A DNA stretch of 64,000 nucleotides from Tolypeutes matacus (taxonomy: Eukaryota > Chordata > Mammalia > Cingulata > Chlamyphoridae), in NCBI GenBank assembly GCA_026826555.1, contig JAKSZT010054576.1, forward strand, positions 13,208,245-13,272,244, written 5' to 3'. The notes beneath the pieces are model-generated. The model was not told where the DNA came from, searched no databases, and saw only the letters and a program-made list of their open reading frames with translations. Below are positions 56,650 to 64,000 of the stretch, piece after piece. Position 1 is the first letter of the stretch, and each line of letters begins with the position of its first letter. The translations under genes were made by a program, and so were the position numbers.

Positions 56650-57275
56650 TTTCTCAAACTTTAATGTGCTTACAGATCACCTAGGGATCTTGTTCAAATG
56701 CAGTTTCTGATTTAGTAGGTGCTATGGATCGAATTGCACCCTCCCCCCTAGAGAAAGACACGTTCATGTCCTAACCTCCAATTCCATAAATGTGACCTTA
56801 TTTGGAAATAGGTTTTTTTGAAGATGCAATTAAAATGAGACCAAACCAGATTAGGGTGGGCCCTAGTCCAATATGGCCAGTGTCCTGATAAGAAGACTTT
56901 TGGACTCAGACACAGAGTTGCGCAGCGTGAAGATGGGGGAGGCAGGACTGGAGACGTGCAGCTATAAGCCAAGGAATGCCAAGGGTCGCTGGCAAACACC
57001 AGACGCTAGAAGAGGCTAGGAAGGACTCTCCCCTCTAGGTTTCAGATGAAACATGGCCCTTCCGGCTCCTTGATTGTGGACATCTAGTCTTCAGAACTGT
57101 GCAAGAGTAAATGTCTGCTGTTTTTCTTAAGCCACCAAGTTTGTGGCACTCTGTCACGGCGGCTGTAGGAAACTAGACGGTAGGTCTGGGGGTGGGAGGG
57201 AGGCTCGTGATTCTGCATTTCGAACAAGCTCTCGGGTGATGCGGATGCTACTGGTTCCTGAACCACTCTGAGTAA
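56650..57275. mobile_element. MER5A-type hAT MITE, split by a MaLR LTR
   Basis: 'tttctcaaactttaatgtgc' and 'cagtttctgatttagtagg' before the LTR, and 'gtaggtctgggggtgggagg' and 'acaagctctcgggtgatgcg' after it, form one MER5A-like element interrupted at 56720-57179. Confidence 0.8.
56720..57179 (+). mobile_element. MaLR-type (MLT1-like) solo LTR
   Basis: A 460-bp copy of the same LTR type as 3420-3882 ('gtcctaacctccaattccat', 'ccaaggaatgccaagggtcg', 'tcttaagccaccaagtttgt'), flanked by a perfect 5-bp duplication GTAGG (56715-56719 and 57180-57184). It starts TG and ends CG, probably a decayed CA. Confidence 0.88.
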
Positions 57276-57279
57276 CCAG

Positions 57280-58335
57280 GACTTAGAGCAAGTGTCACTT
57301 AGATTGGCACTTCCGCCATGACGCTCTCTCTGATGACCACCTGGCCGGTGGTCTTGTTCCTTCTTTGTTCTCCCACAGAATCCTTAGAGCTTTCCGTAAT
57401 ATTTCTAATGGGCCTCTTCTCATCTTAAAGTCTAAGTATGTTTGTCCTTGTCTCGCTGTCATGGGACCGAGTGCCGCTCCAGAGTTTGCCATAGAATAAT
57501 CAAAAAACAGAAAAGACGAGCCCAGGAAAGTTAGTAGAGTAAGACCATGGTGATGTCATGTTGGTACTCTTCCCCAATTCTGCGTTGCATGATGCTGTGT
57601 CAAAAGCAGCAGCCTTGCAGCAACAAGGTATGATTCTGGACCTGCCTGGCAGGAATGTGCTGCACTTGGCCCCTTAGAAACCCTGGACCAGTCCCCACAT
57701 GCAGGAGGTTTGGCATTTACCCACTAGACTTTGGATGAACAAGGTATCTGTGCAACTTCTTTCATTTCTTCTTGCTCTGAAAAGTCCCCAGCCCTGCTGA
57801 TGCTGGGGACAGAAGTGTGTGAACAACTAGTTTTAAATGATTTTTTTTTTTTTTTCAAGTTAACTCAGTCTTGGCAAAGAATCCATCCACATTCAAATTT
57901 TCCTGCAGGGTTGTTTCTCTCCTCTCTCAACAGCTCTTTCTCCTCCACCTTTTCAAGGTGGTGCCTGGGTTTATAAAGAAGCCCAGGCTCCTTCAGGGCA
58001 GAAGAGAAGTGGTCTCTGCTGTGTACTGTCCACTGTCCTTTCAGGCCCCCACTGCTGGATTCTGTATCTTGCGTTGACCCTGACTGCTCCGTGCTGGTGT
58101 CCACTGCAGAAGACCAGTTCTTCCCTGTAGAGTTGGAACTTGATGCCAATTGTCATCTTGGAAATCAGAGATCGCTGCCGTGTGCTCTGGTCCTGAGGTC
58201 ACCTTGCTCTGTGATCTTCTCATCCTAAACTAGGCCTCTTCTGACCCCCTCTGGGAGGAGGGAGGCAGGGAATCTCATCTGCTCTATCTGCAGGATTGCC
58301 ATGTTACACAACTCTAGGGGGCACCTTGCACATTA
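57280..58335. other. intergenic DNA, nothing recognised
   Basis: No repeat or gene is identified. Frames at 57865-58149 (minus) and 57731-57976 (plus) overlap and lack domains. Confidence 0.45.
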
Positions 58336-58344
58336 CCGCCTATA

Positions 58345-58558
58345 TCAGGGACCAGCAAAATCCCACTGCCTGATTTTGTCAATAAAGTTTTATTGGAACA
58401 CAGCTAAACCCATTCTGTTATGTATTGTCTATGGCTGCTTTCACACTACAGTGACAGGTTTGAGTAGTTGCAACAGAGACTGTACAGCCTGCAAGGCTAA
58501 AATACTTGCTATCTAACCCCTTACAGAAAAAGTTTGCCAACCCCTGGTCTTTGTGATG
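58345..58558 (-). mobile_element. hAT-type MITE (MER family)
   Basis: Reverse copy of a common mammalian MITE: 'aaagttttattggaacacag', 'attgtctatggctgctttca' and 'aaaagtttgccaacccctgg'. The plus-oriented relative is at 63370-63550. Confidence 0.7.
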
Positions 58559-58559
58559 G

Positions 58560-60200
58560 AGCCCGGAGTTGTGTGGGGTGCATGCAGCCTCGGTGGCCGT
58601 GTGTGGCAACTGGGACTCAATGAGCTGTCTTCAGGTACCTCTCTGCTCAGCTGGCTACCTGGCCAGGCCATTCCCCACCGGCTTAGGGACACTGTGCAAG
58701 GAGGTCTCATCTTAGATTTACAAGAGAGAAAGCTGACTTCCAGCTTTTATCTCAATCTTTTTGGGTATCTTTGGGGACCCAGCAGTGTCTTCTTATTGCT
58801 TTCTTCCCCTCAAAATTTCTCTCTCCCTTATGGTTTCCTCCTCTGGTCTCCCACATCCTGCCCCACACTGGAAGTGTTTCTTTTCTTCCTAAGGATAGGA
58901 ATTTCCTACCCTACAGTCTGCAGTAAAATTCTAAGTTCAGACCACCAAGCATTGCCCTTGTAGTACAAAGGGAAGTTTTAGGATTTAGAAGTATTCTGTT
59001 CCCTCTCAATGAAGCTTGAATTATAGGACAATTGTCTCACTATGGACACTGAGAGCCTATTTTGGAAGTCAGGAGCTAAGCATTGATCCTTGCTTTTTGT
59101 GTTTCTGCCATAATCATCCTGATCCCTCCAGAGGCAATGGGTGCTCTGGCTGAAGATAGGGGACGCTGATATATTTCAAAAACACTCTCCCCTTAGACTA
59201 TTGTAATTATACCTGGTACATTGCCTCGAATAGAGTAGGTTATCAATAAATATGGTCTCTTTCAATCACTGCAGAGGACTACGAGAGAGCTTCAGTGTCC
59301 AGAAACACTGATCCCAAATGGAATGAGATAGTCTGAAGACTGGGGCAGGAAACAAGGTCTGCTATGGAGACTGAACCCTAGATGGTGAGAAAGGGATCTA
59401 ACGCCGCCATCATCCAGATGTGTCCAAGCGGCTTGTAGAACTGCAGGGCAGCTTGAGTTACAGTCACACCGTCCAAGCTTTCCTTTCCTGACATTCAGCT
59501 GCTCATCTGGGAATAGCCTCCTTCGCTCACCACAACTGCAGCCAGCACACAGTATTTGTTCTCTCTTTGAAGCAAATCCCTCTTTAGGCTCTTGTTTCTA
59601 ATTCCTGCTTCCTGGAGGCAGAGCCAGCAGGCATCTCCACATGGTCTCTTGACACTCCAGCTGGAATTTTGGAAGGACACTGGGAGGCCACTTCCATTTC
59701 TGCTGCCTTCTAACCCTCTGCTAAATTCCAGGATCCCCCTCACATCTTGTGAATGGACAAGCAGCAGCCTTTCCCTGGCCCCAGGGGCTCCCCACTGTCA
59801 CTGGGCACTCGCCATCAGTAGAGAGCAGGTGTTCCGGGAAGACTGGCTGAGCTGTGGATGACCAGGCAGATGCTGTGTTTGGCTCTGGAAGCTCAAACTC
59901 AGAACATTGAGCTGAACATCTGAGGCTCCTCCGGGAAACAGGTTGTACAAACCTCTCTTCCCCCTCTCTAGTCTCATGCATATTCATAAGGAGAACGACT
60001 CCAGGCCGAAGATAATGATTCATGCAGGAAGCGCCATTCTGAACATTATTATCTGGGAGTGACAAATGAATTTCTAATTTAACATGTGTGTTGCACAAAT
60101 AGATCACAAGAACTTTAAAGTCAAAGGCATCCTTTGGAGTCAGGCAACTTCTGTTGTAATGTAACGTAAAACGATAGAGGAACGAGGAGATCTCCCACTG
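58560..60200. other. unassigned DNA, candidate conserved patch at 59975-60130
   Basis: A short L2/MIR 3' end is visible at 59195-59265 ('gagtaggttatcaataaata'). The patch 59975-60130 contains an octamer-like 'atgcatattcat' and AT-rich homeobox-like words, and may be conserved non-coding DNA. Confidence 0.3.
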
Positions 60201-60205
60201 GTGGG

Positions 60206-60535
60206 CTATGCAGAGTGCTTCCCTTCAAAGTGTAGGAGAAATGAAAGGGGGTAAGATTTCAAACACCGCTTGAGTCTACAATGAAAGCCAATCATAATGA
60301 CCAAGAATAAAACAACAGTGGCAACCACAAAGAACCAGCCACAAGCATAAGCAACGCCATTGTTTTGAGTTATTACTCGGGGATAAACAGCATCCTCCTT
60401 TCCCCCGCCCCTGCTGCTGACAACAGAAATGGAGTGGAGGCCAGTTGGGTTCAATGGTTGCTCAGTAAGAATCCGAGGGCAATAACCGCAATGAAAGACT
60501 GAACAGGGAGTGGTGGCATTGATTTGAGCTGCATT
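60206..60535 (-). CDS. doubtful open frame with a transmembrane-like segment
   Basis: A 109-codon open frame between two stops, with no in-frame Met in its first two thirds, so it could only be an internal or terminal exon. It has an NAT glycosylation-type site near the start, four Cys in the first half, then a single hydrophobic stretch GWFFVVATVVLFLVIMIGF followed by basic residues (HCRLKRCLK), as in a type I membrane protein. No upstream splice acceptor with a good pyrimidine tract is visible. I do not recognise the protein, and chance is likely. Confidence 0.15.
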   Translation of the reverse strand, partial: NAAQINATTPCSVFHCGYCPRILTEQPLNPTGLHSISVVSSRGGGKEDAVYPRVITQNNGVAYACGWFFVVATVVLFLVIMIGFHCRLKRCLKSYPLSFLLHFEGKHSA

Positions 60536-60929
60536 TCAACACCAGTTTCATGTTGAAATGTTAATTTATAGCACCATAATATGATAGCTATACTATCTGC
60601 CCATCTGCAAAGACTGGCTACTTCCAGCTTGTCAAAGCTGACAGTCAAGCACAAAATGGCTACTGTCAAGAAGTGGCAGCTCTTTTAAGACTAAGTCTTA
60701 AGCCATTTCTTAAAGTTCATTTTTCCCTGTCACCACTGCCCCATCCTTTCTTTCCATGTGCTGGAATAAACCGACTTTCCATCCTCCTAGCTCCTGTTAA
60801 CACTTACAGCTTCATCCAAAGCAAAGCCATGGAAAACTCATACTCCCCTAGAGCCTGGTTAACTATACTTGGTGATTTTTTTTTGACATAATAATCTTTT
60901 AGAATGTTTCCTAGTGGCCAAGTACTTTG

Positions 60930-61290
60930 ATAAAGCACAATACCTTCATAGCCTCATTAAATTATCAAAACGCTCAATTGCCAATGTGCTAGTACCCCCA
61001 ATTTGCTGATGAGGAAACTGAGGCTCTGAGAGGTTAAGTGGCTAATCAAAGTTGACACAACCTGGTGTGGGAGGTGGGGAACATGGGAATCCCTGTAATT
61101 TTTGTGTAACATTTATGTAATATAAGCATCTTTTAAAATATGTAAATATATATATATAACTTTTATGTAAGCAAATGCAAAAAAAAAAAGATGTTGGCAA
61201 TACCCAGAAGAAAAAAAAAATGTTGACACAACCTGTGACTGGCAGAGGCAGGAGTAGAGACCAGCCTGCTTGACTTCAGAGACTACCTTC
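60930..61290 (-). repeat. MIR SINE, split by a short retroelement
   Basis: 'agcctcattaaattatcaaa', 'gatgaggaaactgaggctct' and 'gagaggttaagtggctaatc' precede an insertion, and 'cctgtgactggcagaggcag' follows it. The reverse MIR is interrupted at 61065-61221. Confidence 0.9.
61065..61221 (+). mobile_element. copy 5 of the ~2-kb family: 157-bp 5'-truncated insertion
   Basis: Contains only the last part of the family ('gtgtgggaggtggggaacat', 'aatccctgtaatttttgtgt', then the (TA)n and 'ttatgtaagcaaatgc' tail) and a first A-run. About 20 further bases and a second A-run follow. It is flanked by a perfect 14-bp duplication GTTGACACAACCTG (61051-61064 and 61222-61235). Severe 5' truncation with a long duplication is diagnostic of target-primed reverse transcription. 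Confidence 0.92.
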
Positions 61291-62600
61291 TTCTCTACTA
61301 AACCATATAGATCCAATGTGGGGGAGGGACATCCTTTTAGTGATGCTCACAAAAATCTTGACCAAGTGGAACCTGGGAGAAGGACTTCCCTTAACCATGA
61401 ACAGTCAAGTCCATTGGCTTCCTTCAGCTGCTTCCTACCTGTGGGATGAGGGGATTTGCAGAGCCAAGGGGGATGTACCCATCTGGGACCTATATCCCCT
61501 TCTAGACCATGCTTTTGGAGAACCAGGCTCACAATCTCACAGCTCAAGCCCAGCAGAAAAGCCTTTGCTTTCTCTCAATAGTCCCAGCTCTGATGGAGGT
61601 CCTTCCTGCCCATAACTAAACCAATGGCAGAGACCAGGGGATGCAGTGCTCTGAAGCTCCAGGCCAAGTCACATGTCCACCGCTGGAGCTGGGGGCAAAG
61701 TAGCCGCCACCTGAGAGAGAAGAAAGGTGGTGGCCCTTCTAAGGACAATCAGGGTGTCCTACTAGGGGAACAAGGAAGAGATGCCAACCAAGAAAAACCA
61801 ACAGAAGTCCACCACACTTATCAAGCCTCCCTGCTTTCCTGACTCCTTTGGGTTCTGAGGATTATGGGAGAGAGAGTAATTTGAGGAGAGACAGAGAAGG
61901 GAACAGAAGGCAAATGGGAAAGATAGGATCCTTTCAGATACATTTGCTAGAAATGGAAATAAGGAATTAGAGAAGCACCAGAAAGATTTCCCTTCAACAC
62001 TTCAAGAGAAGGACACTTTGGAAATAATGCTTCAAAATCCCAGTCCCATCCAATTCCCATAGCTCCCACTCCATAGAATGGTTCAATTTTTGTTCTGCAG
62101 AACACTTAATGGGGTTGGGTTCAGGAGGTATCTTGGTGGGTGGAACTCAGACTTCTTTTCTGAATTCAACCTTAGCAGCTCCACTTTCATCTCTCTTTTC
62201 CATGGATTTCTTCTGCCTAAGACCTTGTTTTTAAATAAGATTCTTCTGTAAACACTGTTCTTCAAATTATTCTCAAGAATAAAGTTCTCTTGTTGACCTG
62301 TATCTCCTAGGAGCTGAGTTCAGTGCCTATAACTCAGTAGGCACTTAATAATTAAACTGCTGAGTGAGAAGTGCTGAATGATAACCAGTGGGAGGCAATA
62401 GAATAAAATTATGACTGGGGAATCTTAAATCCTAGAAAGGAAGTGAAGGGTTTTCAGGGTGCATGGAGAGCTGGTGGGGCCTTCATGATGGTATGTCCAT
62501 AGACAAAGGCTTGAATACAAAGATAACCATCCATGTATTGCCTTCTTTTTGGCTTAGACACAGCTTTAACTAAACATGCAAAATGTGTGTGATGGGACAC
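61291..62600. other. intergenic DNA, nothing recognised
   Basis: No gene is recognised. A possible L2/MIR 3' end lies at 62290-62360 ('cctataactcagtaggcact'). Confidence 0.45.
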
Positions 62601-62604
62601 TGGT

Positions 62605-62835
62605 TAATGATAATATCATTTTTGAACATTTATCAAGAGCCAGATATTGGTGCATGATCTAAATGAACTCTGATAATGACCCATGAGGTGGATGCTATTA
62701 ATATTACACTCATTTCCCAGGCTGGGAGAGATTAAATAACTTGGCCAAGGTCACATACCTCTAATGAGGCACAGCCAAGGTATAGATTCACCTGTCTGAT
62801 TCCAAAGTCCCAGTACTTAAGCACTCTGCTATTTG
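62605..62835 (-). repeat. MIR SINE, near complete
   Basis: 'tgaacatttatcaagagcca', 'tgatctaaatgaactctgat', 'aataacttggccaaggtcac' and 'taagcactctgctatttgtt': reverse MIR. Confidence 0.85.
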
Positions 62836-63182
62836 TTCACCAGATGAGTGTGCATGTATGCTGGTCCTGCAAAAATATCTTTGGGTTTAGAGTTCAGGTA
62901 ATATGGTGAGAGGGGAATTGATAAATGGACACAACTTGGATGGCCAGGATGAGAGTGATGGAGAGATGGCTGCCCTGTGAGAATCTCTGTAGGATACGAG
63001 TCTCTTTATCAAGAAGGATAAAAAGGTCTTTGCAGCAGGAAGCTCTCCTTCATGTTTCTCAAAGGTCATTGTGGAATGGAGGGCTTAGATTTGTTTTAGG
63101 TAGTTCAGGGATGGAGCTAGGAACATCACATCACCTCCAAGCTGACAAATTTCTATTCACTCTAAAGGACCAACTTTCTGGG

Positions 63183-63355
63183 ACAGTGCTTTTCAAACTT
63201 TAGTGTGCATAAGAATCATCTGGAGAGCTTGTTAAAACACAGATTCCTGGGCCCCGGCCCTTGAGCTTCTGAGTTAGCAGGTCTGGGGTGGGCCTGCCCT
63301 CCTACACCTCTAAGAAACTTCCAGATGTTGCCGATGTTGCTATTCCTCAGACCAC
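63183..63355. mobile_element. MER5A-type hAT MITE
   Basis: 'cagtgcttttcaaactttag', 'aagaatcatctggagagctt', 'gttaaaacacagattcctgg' and 'agcaggtctggggtgggcct' match the MER5A consensus over most of its length. Confidence 0.85.
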
Positions 63356-63369
63356 ACCTGGAGGAACGG

Positions 63370-63550
63370 TGGGGCAAATGTTTTCCATAAAGGGCCAGTT
63401 AATAAATATTTTAGGCTTTGTGAGCCAAATTGTTTCTGTCACGACAACTCAGCTCCATTGTTGTAATGCAAAAGCAGTTACAGACAAAATAGAAATGAAT
63501 GGGCATGGCTGTGTTTCAACAAAACTTTACAAAGCAGACAGCCAAATCTC
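63370..63550 (+). mobile_element. hAT-type MITE, plus-oriented relative of 58345-58558
   Basis: 'ttttccataaagggccagtt', 'aataaatattttaggctttg' and 'gaatgggcatggctgtgttt' are the complement-oriented landmarks of the copy at 58.4 kb. Confidence 0.75.
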
Positions 63551-63934
63551 TCTGCGTCAGCCCAGAGTCTTAGCTGCCAGCAACAGAAATCCCTGGCTAG
63601 TTTTAACAAGGAAGCAAATTCACTAGTTCTCTTTGGCAGGCCACTGCTGGGCCTGTTCCTGCTGTGAGCAATGTCACCTCATGGGCAATGTCACCAATAT
63701 TTTTTAAAAATGACCATACCCAAAGTCTCATTTCTGCTAAGTCATTTCCGATGCCCAATCTGCATCTTCTATCCCAGGCGGAAGAATGCAAAACTGGATG
63801 AGCTCCATCTCTGTGCTTGCCGGCCTCTGATGCAAAGGAGCAGTTAACTCTGCAGCCTGGGGGAGAGCACATACCTGGTGAAGAATGCTGGCAAGGTGGT
63901 TCTCACACCTCAGTGAGGTCACCCTCAACAACAG

Positions 63935-64000
63935 CATTTGCCTTGTGCTAGAGTTGATGGACTTCAGACACATTTGCCCTGTGCTAGAGTTGATGGACTT
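63935..64000. repeat. 36-bp tandem duplication at window edge
   Basis: Two 30-bp blocks (63935-63964 and 63971-64000), identical but for one base, with a period of 36. The array may continue beyond the window. Confidence 0.9.

Noticed and set aside
1..64000. CRISPR array, operon, bacterial mobile element or phage
   Set aside because: Repeat content is entirely of mammalian nuclear type; no regularly spaced repeats with unique spacers and no compact gene clusters.

Overview
The window looks like non-coding mammalian nuclear DNA, almost certainly from a xenarthran and most likely an armadillo (Dasypus-type). Direct evidence for this is the abundance of tRNA-Ala-derived SINEs of the DAS type with A and B boxes, a full-length L1, and ancient mammal-wide repeats (MIR, L2, MER5, MER20, MaLR LTRs). 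I found no convincing protein-coding gene, functional tRNA, rRNA or CRISPR array. Long open frames are either L1 remnants or low-complexity and chance frames. Two assembly gaps are present (10 N at 14788-14797, 100 N at 46175-46274).

Layout. 1-11 kb: a 0.6-kb imperfect trinucleotide array, MIR and L2 fragments, a MaLR-type solo LTR with a 5-bp target duplication, an LTR-like element at 8 kb, and an AT-rich stretch that resembles conserved non-coding DNA. 11.4-25 kb: several copies of a roughly 2-kb non-coding, poly(A)-tailed repeat family that I cannot name, interleaved with DAS SINEs, solo LTRs and old L1 pieces. 26.26-32.30 kb: a structurally full-length L1 on the minus strand with 9-bp target duplications, a 5' UTR, and degraded ORF1 and ORF2. 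32.7-46 kb: more DAS SINEs, MIR/L2/L1M fragments, two further solo LTRs, and unannotated stretches that may hold regulatory DNA. 46-47.5 kb: a minus copy of the 2-kb family next to the gap, then a solo retroviral LTR with CCAAT, TATA and polyadenylation signals and a 4-bp duplication. 47.5-64 kb: L2/MIR with nested MER20, DAS and MaLR insertions, a small CpG-rich patch with an NRF1-like motif, a perfect 14-bp hairpin beside a full CRE, hAT-type MER elements, a short 5'-truncated copy of the 2-kb family, and a 36-bp tandem duplication at the window end.

Insertion boundaries give a relative history. MIR, L2 and MER elements are oldest, because they are split by LTRs and SINEs. The solo LTRs and the 2-kb family are intermediate. 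DAS SINEs and the antisense L1 are among the youngest. The most notable items are the unnamed 2-kb family with a recurrent short ORF and L1-like 3' end, a composite SINE carrying an extra 5' segment with a hairpin, the head-to-head inverted copies at 18.6-19.2 kb, and the hairpin/CRE cluster at 54.7 kb. Repeat names are from recall of family consensus sequences; no database search was possible.
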